A stretch of DNA of 64,000 nt from Nioella sp964229645 (GCF_964229645.1 NZ_CAXREX010000163.1:11265-75264); one strand, 5' to 3'; shown: positions 24,967 to 33,459, numbered from the stretch's first letter. Translations and numbers: made by a program. The notes: generated by a model from the sequence alone, not told the origin.

Positions 24967-25710
24967 TCAGCCCCGTTCCTTCCAGCGCACCATCTGGCGC
25001 AGGACCCCGTGCAGCGTCTGCACATCGGCCCGCGTCAGCGGCAGCCGCGCCCACATGTTGCGCAGGTTGAGCCGCATGCTCTCTGCCTTGGCTTCGGGAA
25101 AGAAGAACCCCGCGTCGGCCAGGCGTTCCTCGAAATGATCGCCCAGTTTTTCCACTTCAAGCCCGCTTGCGAACTCGGTGCCCGCCAGTTCCATGACTTC
25201 TGCCACGATCTCTTGCGTCGCACGGCGCCATTCATAGGCGGTCAGCAGCACGCATTGCGCAAGGTTGAGCGAGGCGAACTCGGGGTTCACCGGGACCGAG
25301 ATGATCGCGTTGGCCTGCACGATATCCTCGTTTTCCAGCCCGGCACGTTCAGGGCCGAAGAGAACACCCACCTTGCCACCCTCGGCATGGATGGCGCGGG
25401 CCTGCTCCATCGCGCGTTCGGGCGTGACGATGGGCTTGGTCAGGCCGCGCTGGCGCGCGGTGGTGGCAAAGACATAGGTGCAGTCGCGCAGCGCCTCTTG
25501 CGTGGTATCAAAAAGCCCGGCCTGGTCCAGAAGCCGCCCCGCGCCACTGGCCAGCGCCACGGCGCGTTCATTGGGCCAGCCGTCGCGGGGGCTGACAACG
25601 CGCATGTGGTCGAGCCCGAAATTCCACATCGCCCGCGCGGCGGCGCCGATATTCTCGCCCATCTGCGGGCGCACCAGGATGAAGGCGGGTTGGGGATGCT
25701 TGCTGTCCAT
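24967..25710 (-). CDS. SpoU-family RNA 2'-O-methyltransferase (TrmJ-like)
   Basis: A SPOUT-class methyltransferase of about 247 residues. The knot motifs are AFILVRPQMGENIGAAARAMWNFG near the start, VGVLFGPERAGLENEDI in the middle and PVNPEFASLNLAQCVLLTAYEW at the end, in the order seen in TrmJ. TrmJ methylates position 32 of several tRNAs; that target is inferred from similarity. The start is uncertain. MDSKHPQPAFILV at 25710 fits family lengths but has a weak ribosome-binding site, and alternatives exist at 25722 and 25755. The ThiE-like gene is divergent. Confidence 0.9.
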   Translation of the reverse strand: MDSKHPQPAFILVRPQMGENIGAAARAMWNFGLDHMRVVSPRDGWPNERAVALASGAGRLLDQAGLFDTTQEALRDCTYVFATTARQRGLTKPIVTPERAMEQARAIHAEGGKVGVLFGPERAGLENEDIVQANAIISVPVNPEFASLNLAQCVLLTAYEWRRATQEIVAEVMELAGTEFASGLEVEKLGDHFEERLADAGFFFPEAKAESMRLNLRNMWARLPLTRADVQTLHGVLRQMVRWKERG

Positions 25711-25812
25711 GGCCTGCCGCATAAAACCGGGGACCGCGCGATGCAAGCGCCCCATTGTGACCGCGCCTTGAACCCGCTATCACCGCCGCCAGACCCGGAC
25801 GAGGAAAGACCC

Positions 25813-26439
25813 ATGCCCCAGGACGCCCCCGAGCAGCCGCAGATCTACCTGATCACGCCGCCCACCTTCGAGATCGACGCCTTCGCGCCGACCCTTTCGG
25901 CGGTGCTGGACGGGGCCGAGATTGCCTGCCTGCGACTGGCCCATGCCTCGGCCGATGCCGACGAGGTGGCCCGAGCCGCGGATGCCCTGCGGATGATCGC
26001 CCATGAACGCGACGTTCCCATCGTGATCGAGAAGCATATCGGCATGGTCGAACGGCTTGGCCTGGACGGCGTGCACCTGACGGATGCCGCCCGATCGGTG
26101 CGCAAGGCCCGAAAGGAGCTTGGCGCCGACCCCATCGTCGGTGCCTTCTGCGGCGCCTCCACCCACGAGGGCATGACCGCCGGGGAAGTCGGGGCCGACT
26201 ATATCGCCTTCGGTCCCGTGGGCGACAGCCCGCTTGGCGACGGCACCCGGGCCGAGGCGGACCTTTTCGCCTGGTGGTCGCAGATGATCGAGCTGCCTGT
26301 CGTTGCCGAGGGCGCGCTGACGGTTGATCTTGTCGCGCAACTGGCACCGGTGACAGATTTCTTCGCCATCGGCGCTGAAATCTGGAAGGCCGAGGACCCG
26401 CTGGCGGCCCTGAAGGCCATCACCGCGCCGCTGCGCTGA
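25813..26439 (+). CDS. ThiE/TenI-fold protein (annotated class: thiamine phosphate synthase)
   Basis: 208 residues with the TIM-barrel pattern of thiamine phosphate synthases: IYLITPP at strand 1, GLDGVHLTD at about residue 80, GASTHEG at about 117, then GADYIAFGPVGDSP. Several positions conserved in true ThiE look altered. The QLRxK strand-2 motif reads CLRLAHA, the IND(R/H) motif reads IEKH, GVHLGQED reads GVHLTDAA, and the GPVFPTxTK loop reads GPVGDSPLGDGT. It may be a paralogue of unknown activity. GAGGA lies 7 nt before the chosen ATG. The last 20 bp overlap the convergent olsA gene. No other thiamine gene is nearby. Confidence 0.75.
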   Translation: MPQDAPEQPQIYLITPPTFEIDAFAPTLSAVLDGAEIACLRLAHASADADEVARAADALRMIAHERDVPIVIEKHIGMVERLGLDGVHLTDAARSVRKARKELGADPIVGAFCGASTHEGMTAGEVGADYIAFGPVGDSPLGDGTRAEADLFAWWSQMIELPVVAEGALTVDLVAQLAPVTDFFAIGAEIWKAEDPLAALKAITAPLR

Positions 26440-27241
26440 ACCCCTCGCGGACTGCGGCTTCGCAAGCTGCGGCAAGCGCCTTGCGATCGGGGTAATCCGC
26501 CACCCGCAGCGGCGGGTGGTAGATCACGTAGACCGTTCCCTGTCGGCGCGCGGCCAGCACCTTGATCAGCCCATAGGCAAAATCCATGTCGCCCCACCAC
26601 CCGTAAAAGCGCGGGTCTTCGCCCTCGGGCGCGTGATAGCGGACGGAAATGGGTTGGATGGTCAGGAAGTCGCGCAGTGTCTCGGTGGTGAAGGCCGCGA
26701 AGAGCGTGGACTTGAAGGGCAGCACGCGCTGGTTGTCGGTGCTGGTGCCCTCGGGGAAGAACAACAGGTGGTGCCCGGCTGCCAGACGCTCTTCGAAAAC
26801 CTTCTGCTGGAGCTTCGCATCGCGCCTGTCGCGGCGGATGAAGACCGTGCCCGTCCCCCGCGCCAGCCAGCCGATCCCGGGCCAGGCATGCACCTCGGCC
26901 TTAGAGACGAAATAGATCCGCTTCGAGGCATTGAGCACGAAGATATCGAGCCAGCTGGAGTGATTGGCCACATAGGCCCCGCGCGCAGGGCTGGGAACGC
27001 CGCTGACGTTCCGCTTGAGCCCCATGATCCAACAGGCTGATATACAGACAAATTGCGTGATCCAGGGCGTGATCGGACGGCGATAGCCCCAGATCCATTT
27101 TTCCGGCACCCGCAAGATCAGAAGCGCGGGAAAACAGACCAGGTGAAGCACGAAAAGCGGCACCCCGCGCCCGGCGACACGCAACCATCCCGCCCATGTG
27201 ATGGGCCGGTCCTCGGGCCAGTTGCCATCATCCCAATGCAT
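26420..27241 (-). CDS. olsA: Lyso-ornithine lipid O-acyltransferase (PlsC family)
   Basis: A membrane-bound acyltransferase of 273 residues. The HX4D motif is NHSSWLD, followed by the GWLARGTGTVFIRRD block and FFPEGTSTDNQR, the standard PlsC order. A hydrophobic segment (VPLFVLHLVCFPALLIL) near the N-terminus anchors it. OlsA adds the second acyl chain to lyso-ornithine lipid and in some species also makes phosphatidic acid. The assignment over a plain PlsC rests on the adjacent olsB, whose TGA overlaps this ATG by one base (TGATG). The longer frame to 27628 is internal to olsB. Confidence 0.88.
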   Translation of the reverse strand: MHWDDGNWPEDRPITWAGWLRVAGRGVPLFVLHLVCFPALLILRVPEKWIWGYRRPITPWITQFVCISACWIMGLKRNVSGVPSPARGAYVANHSSWLDIFVLNASKRIYFVSKAEVHAWPGIGWLARGTGTVFIRRDRRDAKLQQKVFEERLAAGHHLLFFPEGTSTDNQRVLPFKSTLFAAFTTETLRDFLTIQPISVRYHAPEGEDPRFYGWWGDMDFAYGLIKVLAARRQGTVYVIYHPPLRVADYPDRKALAAACEAAVREGFSAAAR

Positions 27242-28005
27242 CACCGGCGCGCCCCCTTGGCGTATAGCCCCCGCTGCTTTTCCGAGATCTGCTTCACGTT
27301 CATCAGAAGGCAGATATCGGTGGTGTTGAAGGGGCGGTCGATATAGGCGCCCTCGCCCACCACGCCGCCCATCTTGAGATAGCCCTTGATCAGCGCCGGG
27401 ATCGCGCGCGCTGCCGAAACCCGGTCGAGCCGGGCTTCCTCGATCAGGTCCATGCGCTGGAAATGATCGGCGCGCGCGCGCACGCGGATGTCCTCGGGCG
27501 CAAGGTAGCGGTGATGCAGAAGCGAGAGGGGTTCGGCAAAAGCTGCCGCATCCGTGCCGTGGAACGACGCCACGCCGAACAGCAGGTCGATCCCGTGATC
27601 TTCCACGTATGCGGCCAGCCCGTTCCACAGATGGATGAGCGCAAGCCCACCCCGGTAGTCGGGATGCAGGCAGGACCGGCCAAGCTCCAGCAGCTTGAAC
27701 GGCCCGTTCTTGAGCCGGGACAGATCGTATTCGTCGTCGCAGTAGAACTGCCCCGCCTCGGCGGCCTGATCCTCTCGCATCACCCGGTAGACGCCGACGC
27801 AGGGATTGCCCCCGCGGGAATGGTCCAGAAGCATCAGGTGATCGAAGAAGGGATCGAAGCGGTCGGCTTCCAGCCGGCGCGCGTGATCGACCATGTCGCC
27901 GTCGCCGCCAAGCTCCTGCACGAAGACCTCGTAACGCAGGTTCTGCGCGAGCCTCAGATCCTCGGCCCCCTGCGCAAGGCGTAATTCGAACTTGTCGCCG
28001 TCCAT
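27241..28005 (-). CDS. olsB: L-ornithine N-alpha-acyltransferase
   Basis: OlsB transfers a 3-hydroxyacyl group from acyl-ACP to ornithine, the first step to ornithine lipids, phosphorus-free membrane lipids. The 254-residue sequence has the GNAT-like OlsB pattern: LAQNLRYEVFVQELGGDG near the start, ADRFDPFFDHLML, LLELGRSCLHPDYRGG and GVASFHGTD. The C-terminal part ends with IPALIKGYLKMGGVVGEGA, also typical. The ATG at 28005 fits family starts although its ribosome-binding site is weak; the frame opens at a TTG at 28065. It is coupled to olsA. Confidence 0.92.
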   Translation of the reverse strand: MDGDKFELRLAQGAEDLRLAQNLRYEVFVQELGGDGDMVDHARRLEADRFDPFFDHLMLLDHSRGGNPCVGVYRVMREDQAAEAGQFYCDDEYDLSRLKNGPFKLLELGRSCLHPDYRGGLALIHLWNGLAAYVEDHGIDLLFGVASFHGTDAAAFAEPLSLLHHRYLAPEDIRVRARADHFQRMDLIEEARLDRVSAARAIPALIKGYLKMGGVVGEGAYIDRPFNTTDICLLMNVKQISEKQRGLYAKGARR

Positions 28006-28136
28006 GCCCGGTGTCGTCCCGTCCTGCCTGTGCCTGCGCCTAAGCGATCGGCGGAAATATTGCAACGGGGCGTCCCGCGTTAGGAAAGCATTAACCGGCG
28101 GGGGCCTAGCGTATCGGGCAATGAACCAGAAGGGGA

Positions 28137-28316
28137 TCAGAACTCGATGAGAAGGCCCACGTGCTCGCCGTTGATGACGACCTTACCCGCATTCTCGAAA
28201 TTCACGGTGATGCGCCCACCTATATTGGACTGCACCTGCCCAAGCCCCCAATCGGGTTGGTTCGGGTGGCGCACCAGCATGCCCGGTTCCAGCATGGCGT
28301 TAAGGTCCTTTGACAT
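28137..28316 (-). CDS. DUF3553 small protein
   Basis: A 59-residue protein with the DUF3553 pattern PGMLVRHPNQPDWGLGQVQSN followed by a beta-rich segment ending in GKVVINGEHVGLLIEF. It looks like an SH3-like barrel with similarity to the C-terminal beta domains of helicase-associated proteins; its function is unknown. The ATG at 28316 (MSKDLNAML) is preferred to upstream starts that would overlap chpT. It is divergent from chpT with only 18 bp between start codons, so the two promoters must overlap or extend into the genes. Confidence 0.85.
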   Translation of the reverse strand: MSKDLNAMLEPGMLVRHPNQPDWGLGQVQSNIGGRITVNFENAGKVVINGEHVGLLIEF

Positions 28317-28334
28317 GGGCGGGGGCCTTTCGTG

Positions 28335-28964
28335 ATGGATGACCGGCATGACTTTGCGCAGGCCGTCCTGGCCGAACTGGTCGGGTCGCGGCTCTGCCAC
28401 GATCTTGTAAACCCGCTTTCGGCAATTTCCAACGGGATGGAGCTTTTGCAGCTTTCCGGCGCGCCGCGCTCGCCCGAGCTTGACCTGATTGCCTCGGCCC
28501 TTGGGGATGCCATGGCAAGGGTGCGCTTTTTTCGCGTAGCTTTCGGGGCCGTGCGCGACGGGGAAACCCTGTCGGAACGCGAACTGGGCGATGTCATCTC
28601 AGAGGTCTATGCCGCGGGACGCCTGAACGTGCAGTGGGACGTGACCGGCGACCTGCCCCGACGCGAGGCAAAGCTGGCCTTCCTGATGCTGAACTGCGCG
28701 GAAACGGCCCTGCCCCTGGGCGGAGACCTCGTGATCAGCCGCGATGGATCCGATTGGGTCAGCAGCGGGCGCGGCCGGAAACTGGTGGTCGATGGCGTCC
28801 TTTGGTCGATCCTTGATCGGCCCGGTCTGGCGCCCGCGGCACCGCCTGCATCCCGCGTGCAATTCGCCATGTTACGGCAGGAATGCAACCGGTTGGGGGC
28901 GGGTCTGCTGGTTCGCTTCGACGAGGAAAACAGCGCCCTCAGCCTGCGCCTGTCCCGGCTTTAA
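28335..28964 (+). CDS. chpT: Histidine phosphotransferase ChpT
   Basis: A 209-residue phosphotransferase that relays phosphate from the hybrid kinase CckA to CtrA and CpdR. The phospho-accepting His lies in the DHp-like helix GSRLCHDLVNPLSAISNGMEL at about residue 21, followed by a degenerate ATPase-like domain (about 75-205) without nucleotide-binding boxes. In Rhodobacterales this pathway controls motility, gene transfer agent and recombination genes rather than being essential. A GTG one codon upstream is the alternative start. The stop shares bases with the convergent carbonic-anhydrase stop (TTAA). Confidence 0.9.
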   Translation: MDDRHDFAQAVLAELVGSRLCHDLVNPLSAISNGMELLQLSGAPRSPELDLIASALGDAMARVRFFRVAFGAVRDGETLSERELGDVISEVYAAGRLNVQWDVTGDLPRREAKLAFLMLNCAETALPLGGDLVISRDGSDWVSSGRGRKLVVDGVLWSILDRPGLAPAAPPASRVQFAMLRQECNRLGAGLLVRFDEENSALSLRLSRL

Positions 28965-29482
28965 CCGACCGGGCGCAGCCCGGTCCGGAAACGGCGCATG
29001 TTCTGCCGGTAATGCTCGGCCGATTTCAGAAGCCCGGCCTGAGCGGCCTCGTCCAGCACGCGCACGACCTTGCCGGGCGTGCCCATGACCAGCGAGAAAT
29101 CGGGAATGTCCTTGCCCTCGGTCACCAGGGCCCCGGCACCGATCAGGCACCCCTTGCCGATCCGGGCCCCGTTCAGGACAGTGGCCCCCATGCCGATGAG
29201 CGATCCGTCCCCGATCACGCAGCCATGCAGCATGGCCTTGTGACCGATGGTGCAATTGGCCCCGATCTGCAGCGCATAGCCCGGATCGGTGTGAAAGACG
29301 CAGTTTTCCTGAACGTTCGAACCCGCGCCCACGCGAATTTCCTCGTTATCGCCACGCAGGGTGCTGCCAAACCAGACCGAGGCGCCGGGTTCCAGCACGA
29401 CGCGGCCAATCAGGTTGGCGTCGGGGGCGACCCAGCAATCCTCGGCGATCTCGGGCGCGATGCCATCAAGTTCGTAAATCAC
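28961..29482 (-). CDS. Gamma-class carbonic anhydrase-like protein
   Basis: A left-handed beta-helix protein of 173 residues with hexapeptide rungs (NLIGRV, VGAGSN, IGANCTIG, IGDGSLIG, IGKGCLIG). The three zinc-ligand histidines of gamma-carbonic anhydrases are present: one in CVFHTD and two in IGHKAMLHGC. Homologues such as YrdA/PaaY/CaiE often have unknown or weak hydratase activity, so the physiological reaction is not certain. The GTG start at 29482 overlaps the gmk TGA by 4 nt (GTGA), which means translational coupling. Confidence 0.9.
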   Translation of the reverse strand: MIYELDGIAPEIAEDCWVAPDANLIGRVVLEPGASVWFGSTLRGDNEEIRVGAGSNVQENCVFHTDPGYALQIGANCTIGHKAMLHGCVIGDGSLIGMGATVLNGARIGKGCLIGAGALVTEGKDIPDFSLVMGTPGKVVRVLDEAAQAGLLKSAEHYRQNMRRFRTGLRPVG

Positions 29483-30132
29483 TGTTCATCCTCCTGGAAT
29501 TCCGACTGAAGCCCGCGCACGAAGCCGACAAGCCCCGGCTGTTGCGGCTGGCGCAGGCGCTCGGCCGACACGATGGTCGTGAGCCGTTCAAAGGTGGCAT
29601 CGAGATCGTCATTGACAAGGACGTAATCATAGCCGTCCCAATGGCTGATCTCGTCCCAGCTTTTCTGCATCCGCTTCTGGATCACATCCTGCGTGTCCTG
29701 TCCCCGGCTCACCAGGCGACGGCGGAGCTCGGCAATCGAGGGCGGCAGCACGAAGATGGACAGAACGTGGTCGCGCAGGGCGCTTGTCTTGATCTGCTGC
29801 GCCCCCTGCCAGTCGATGTCGAACAGCACGTCGCGCCCGGCCTCGATCGCCTCTTTCACGGGGCCCATGGGCGAGCCGTAGAAATTGCCGAAGACATGGG
29901 CGTGTTCCAGCATCGTGCCGTCACGAACCATGTCCTTGAACGCGGTTTCGCTCAGGAAGTGATAGTCTTTGCCATCCACTTCGCCCGGCCGTGCCGGCCG
30001 CGTCGTGGCCGACACCGAGAAGCTCAGCGTCGGGTCCCACTCCATCAACCGTCTGGCCAGCGTCGACTTGCCCGCACCAGAAGGCGAGGACAGGATGATG
30101 AGACGACCACGGCGGTTGTCGGCTTGGGGCAT
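29479..30132 (-). CDS. gmk: Guanylate kinase
   Basis: Converts GMP and ATP to GDP and ADP. The 217-residue protein has the P-loop SSPSGAGKST near residue 16, the GMP-binding SVSATTRPARPGEVDGKDYHFL segment and the catalytic core FGNFYGSP. ATG 30132 is chosen because GGAG lies 5 nt upstream; the GTG at 30138 is an alternative. It begins 2 nt after the yicC stop, an arrangement (yicC-gmk) common in bacteria. Confidence 0.97.
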   Translation of the reverse strand: MPQADNRRGRLIILSSPSGAGKSTLARRLMEWDPTLSFSVSATTRPARPGEVDGKDYHFLSETAFKDMVRDGTMLEHAHVFGNFYGSPMGPVKEAIEAGRDVLFDIDWQGAQQIKTSALRDHVLSIFVLPPSIAELRRRLVSRGQDTQDVIQKRMQKSWDEISHWDGYDYVLVNDDLDATFERLTTIVSAERLRQPQQPGLVGFVRGLQSEFQEDEQ

Positions 30133-30134
30133 TG

Positions 30135-31025
30135 TCACTCCACGTTCTGGACCTGCTCGCGCATCTGATCGATCAGCACCTTGAGGTCAAGACCGACCTG
30201 GGTCAGCGTGGCGTCGCCCGACTTGGAACACAGCGTGTTGGCCTCGCGGTTGAATTCCTGCATCAGGAAATCGAAGCGCCGCCCCACCGGCCCCTCTGCC
30301 TCCAGAAGCGCCTTGGCCGCCGGCACATGGGCGTTGGCCAGGCGGTCAATCTCCTCGGTCACATCCGACTTCACCGCCAGAAGCGCCAGTTCCTGTGCAA
30401 GACGGTCGGGGTCTGCACCTTCGGTGTTGTCCAGAACTTTCTGCATCTGTTCGTGAAGCCGCGTCCCGGCAGCCTCGCGCCGGGCATCGGCCAGCGTCGC
30501 CGCTTCCTTGATCAGCGGTGCCATCTGGCCGATCTGACCCTGAAGCTTTTCATGAAGCGCCCGGCCTTCCTCGGCGCGGGAGGCCAGGAAATCCGCCAGC
30601 AGCACATCGAACTCCGCCAGCAATGCCTCATCGGCGGGCAGGTCCGCCTGCGCCCCGGCACCAGCCATGACGCCCGGAAGGGTCAGGATGCGCACAGGGT
30701 CGGGGTCGGCCACGGGCAGGCCCTGCGCCTCGGCGGCGCGGCGCACATGCGAGAGCGCGCCAAGCACCGCAAGCAAGGCGGGCTCATCGACTTCGGCCCC
30801 ACTTGTGCCAGCCTCTCGTGTCAGCCGCAGGCTGAGCGTGACCGAGCCGCGGCTCAGCGCCTTTTTCAGCCGCTCGCGCAGGGCAATATCCAGCCGTCCA
30901 AGTCCGTCGGGAAGGCGCAGCCGCATATCGAGCCCGCGTCCATTGACACTGCGCAGTTCCCAACTGCGCTGAAACCCCTCGGAGGCCACATCGCGGGCGG
31001 CATATCCTGTCATCGAATTAACCAC
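30135..31025 (-). CDS. yicC: YicC/YloC-family endoribonuclease
   Basis: A 296-residue YicC-type protein. The start MVNSMTGYA, the ELRSVNGRGLDMRLRLP block and the C-terminal GRRFDFLMQEFNREANTLCSKSGD are family hallmarks. The middle contains a long helical region (about 140-220). YicC of E. coli and YloC of Bacillus act as endoribonucleases affecting small-RNA and mRNA stability. GTG is the start codon, supported by GGGGGAAAG upstream. It heads the yicC-gmk-carbonic anhydrase operon and is divergent from the PAS gene over 146 bp. Confidence 0.93.
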   Translation of the reverse strand: MVNSMTGYAARDVASEGFQRSWELRSVNGRGLDMRLRLPDGLGRLDIALRERLKKALSRGSVTLSLRLTREAGTSGAEVDEPALLAVLGALSHVRRAAEAQGLPVADPDPVRILTLPGVMAGAGAQADLPADEALLAEFDVLLADFLASRAEEGRALHEKLQGQIGQMAPLIKEAATLADARREAAGTRLHEQMQKVLDNTEGADPDRLAQELALLAVKSDVTEEIDRLANAHVPAAKALLEAEGPVGRRFDFLMQEFNREANTLCSKSGDATLTQVGLDLKVLIDQMREQVQNVE

Positions 31026-31171
31026 TTAAGACTTTCCCCCCTGCTCGTCGAATTGTCCGGATGTTATTAAGAATTGGGTAAGGGTCTGAGCCCAAGCGTT
31101 AACACATCCAATCAGATGAGGCTATCGCAGGCGGGGCTGATCCGGGGGCATCAGGACAGGAGCACCGAGGA

Positions 31172-31801
31172 ATGGACCAGGTCCGGACGATGTCGAACGT
31201 GATTCCCCTGTGGCGGCAACGGGACCCCAAGGGATGCCCCGTGGTGGCGCGTCTCGGGCAAATCTGGGAATCGCTGCGCCGCGATAGCGCCCTTCCGGAT
31301 CGGGAGGCACTGACACCGGCCGCGCTGTCCGACATCCTGCCCAATGCCTTCCTGATTGACCGCGTCCGCCCGGGGCTCGTCAGGTTTCGCGTTGCCGGGC
31401 AGCATCTGTCACAGGTGATGGGCATGGATGTGCGCGGGATGCCCCTGCGGGCATTCATGGAAATTACGGATCGTAAGCGCCTGATGGAAAAGGTGGAATC
31501 AATTTTCGAGACCTGCGCACGCCTTGACTTGGACCTGGTTTCGGATGCGCAGGGCCGCGCCACCCTGACCGGGCGAATGGTTCTTATGCCCGTCACCGGC
31601 CCCGAGGGGGAAACCGACCGGGCGCTTGGCGTGCTTGTGACCGAGGGCCTGATCGGCCTGACACCGCGCCGGTTCCGCATTCGCCATCTGGCCCTGAGCC
31701 CGCTCGGCACCGATCCGGCCATAGCTCACGACCCATCCAGCCAGGACCCCGGAACCGCAGGGAGACCATCTTTGCGGGTGATTACTGGTGGCCTGGCCTG
31801 A
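31172..31801 (+). CDS. PAS-domain protein (PAS_5 type)
   Basis: 209 residues. A single PAS-like domain of the alphaproteobacterial PAS_5 kind spans about 20-160: WESLRRDSALPDREALTPAALSDILPNAFLIDRV, a PGLVRFRVAGQHLSQVMGMDVRG core, and DGRATLTGRMVLMPVTGPEG-like terminal strands. No kinase, GGDEF or DNA-binding domain is attached, so it is a stand-alone sensor or a protein partner of unknown output. AGGAG lies 9 nt upstream of the ATG. A bidirectional terminator separates it from the DAHP synthase gene. Confidence 0.8.
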   Translation: MDQVRTMSNVIPLWRQRDPKGCPVVARLGQIWESLRRDSALPDREALTPAALSDILPNAFLIDRVRPGLVRFRVAGQHLSQVMGMDVRGMPLRAFMEITDRKRLMEKVESIFETCARLDLDLVSDAQGRATLTGRMVLMPVTGPEGETDRALGVLVTEGLIGLTPRRFRIRHLALSPLGTDPAIAHDPSSQDPGTAGRPSLRVITGGLA

Positions 31802-31827
31802 AACGCATCCGGAAAACTTGACGGAAT

Positions 31828-31869
31828 CGTTAACCCTTCTGTCCTGCGCTCCAGGGGGTTGGGTTAACG
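31828..31869. repeat. 9-bp inverted repeat preceding the terminator
   Basis: CGTTAACCC (31828-31836) and GGGTTAACG (31861-31869) are exact reverse complements 24 nt apart, directly before the terminator hairpin. They could form an outer stem or bind a protein. Confidence 0.5.
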
Positions 31870-31871
31870 AA

Positions 31872-31903
31872 AACCGCCCCGGACCGTCATGGCCGGGGCG
31901 GTT
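31872..31903. terminator. Bidirectional terminator between PAS and DAHP synthase genes
   Basis: A perfect 11-bp stem, AACCGCCCCGG (31872-31882) with CCGGGGCGGTT (31893-31903), and a 10-nt loop. It is followed by CCTTTT on plus and TT-C-GTT on minus, so it fits both convergent genes. Confidence 0.8.
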
Positions 31904-31926
31904 CCTTTTAGGTGCCAGCGGTCAGA

Positions 31927-33297
31927 TCAGCCGATCGCCTGGGCCGGGGTGCGGCCATCACGCGACAGCTCCTCGGCCACGAGGAAGGCCAGTTCCAGCG
32001 CCTGAGACGCGTTCAGGCGCGGGTCGCAGGCGGTGTGGTAACGATCCGACAGGTCCTCGTCGGTCACGGCCCGCACGCCGCCGGTGCATTCGGTCACGTC
32101 CTTGCCGGTCATCTCGAAATGCACGCCGCCCGGAACGGTGCCCTCGGCGCGGTGAATGGAGAAGAACTCCTGCACTTCGCGAAGCACGCTGTCGAAGGGA
32201 CGGGTCTTGTAGCCGGTGGCCGACTTGATCGTGTTGCCGTGCATCGGATCACAGGACCAGACCACGTTGGCGCCCTCTTCCTGAACGGCCTTCACGAGGC
32301 GCGGCAGGTGGTCGCCCACATTGCCCGCACCGAAGCGCGCGATCAGGGTCAGTCGGCCCGCCTCGTTCTTCGGGTTCAGCTTTGACATCAGCACCTTGAG
32401 GTCCTCGGCACTGGTGGTGGGGCCGCACTTCAGCCCGATCGGATTCTGAACGCCGCGGCAGAATTCCACATGTGCGCCATCGGGCTGGCGGGTGCGGTCG
32501 CCGATCCAGATCATGTGACCCGAGCCCGCAACCGGCAGACCAGAGGTCGAATCGATCCGGCACAGCGCCTCTTCATATTCCAGCAGCAGCGCCTCGTGGC
32601 TGGTGTAGAAATCCACGGTGCCGAGCGTATGCGCGGTCTGGGAATTCAGGCCGGCAGCGGTCATGAAGTCGAGCGCGTCGGAAATCCGGTTGGCCATGTC
32701 ACGGTAGCGATCAGCATCATCGGCATCGGTAAAGCCAAGCGTCCATGAATGCACGCGATGGATATCCGCGAAACCACCCTGGCTGAAGGCGCGCAGCAGG
32801 TTCAGCGACGCGGCGGCCTGGGTATAGGCTTGCAGCATCTTCTGCGGGTTGGGAATGCGCGCCTCGGGGGTGAAGTCGAGCTCGTTGATGATGTCGCCAC
32901 GGTAGGAGGGCAGTTCCACCCCGTTCTTGACCTCGGTCGGGGCGCTGCGCGGCTTGGCGAATTGCCCCGCCATGCGGCCCACTTTCACCACCGGGACCTT
33001 GGCCCCGAAGGTCAGCACGACGGCCATCTGTAACATCACCTTGTAGGTGTCACGGATGGAATCGGCAGAAAATTCTGCAAAGCTCTCGGCACAGTCGCCG
33101 CCTTGCAACAGGAACGCTTCGCCGCGCGACACGGCGGCCAGCTGGCTGCGCAGCTTGCGGGCTTCACCCGCGAAGACGAGCGGCGGATAGCTGGCAAGCT
33201 GAGCCTCGACTGCCGCCAATGCCTCTGCATCGGGATAGTCGGGCATCTGAACTCGGGGCTTTTGTCTCCAATCCGATTTCGTCCATGCCTGTGCCAT
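31927..33297 (-). CDS. Class II 3-deoxy-7-phosphoheptulonate (DAHP) synthase
   Basis: Catalyses the first step of the shikimate pathway from phosphoenolpyruvate and erythrose 4-phosphate. The 456-residue protein belongs to the plant-like class II (AroA-II): start W(x)KSDWRQKP, FLLQGGDCAESF, KVGRMAGQFAKPRS, VDFYTSHEALLLEYEEAL, GDRTRQPDGAHVEFCRG, WSCDPMHGN and GGVHFEMTGKDVTEC. The cysteine in GGDC and residues of DPMHGN and HFE match metal ligands. It is divergent from the GlxA-type regulator; no other aro gene is present. Confidence 0.96.
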   Translation of the reverse strand: MAQAWTKSDWRQKPRVQMPDYPDAEALAAVEAQLASYPPLVFAGEARKLRSQLAAVSRGEAFLLQGGDCAESFAEFSADSIRDTYKVMLQMAVVLTFGAKVPVVKVGRMAGQFAKPRSAPTEVKNGVELPSYRGDIINELDFTPEARIPNPQKMLQAYTQAAASLNLLRAFSQGGFADIHRVHSWTLGFTDADDADRYRDMANRISDALDFMTAAGLNSQTAHTLGTVDFYTSHEALLLEYEEALCRIDSTSGLPVAGSGHMIWIGDRTRQPDGAHVEFCRGVQNPIGLKCGPTTSAEDLKVLMSKLNPKNEAGRLTLIARFGAGNVGDHLPRLVKAVQEEGANVVWSCDPMHGNTIKSATGYKTRPFDSVLREVQEFFSIHRAEGTVPGGVHFEMTGKDVTECTGGVRAVTDEDLSDRYHTACDPRLNASQALELAFLVAEELSRDGRTPAQAIG

Positions 33298-33459
33298 AAG
33301 CGCATCTCCTGTAAGGTCCGGGGGGTCTTATAAGGGGGCTTCGCGGTCGGGCCAATGCGAAAATCGATGATCGGGGGGATTGCGCTGCTGAAAAAATGGT
33401 GGTTTCGCTAGGGAAGCGGCCCACCTCCACCACTTCGGCCGCGCAGGAAAGGGAGCGGA

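Noticed and set aside
28335..28964. Sensor kinase call for the chpT gene
   Set aside because: The DHp-like helix is present but the ATPase part lacks N, G1 and G2 boxes, which is the ChpT pattern.
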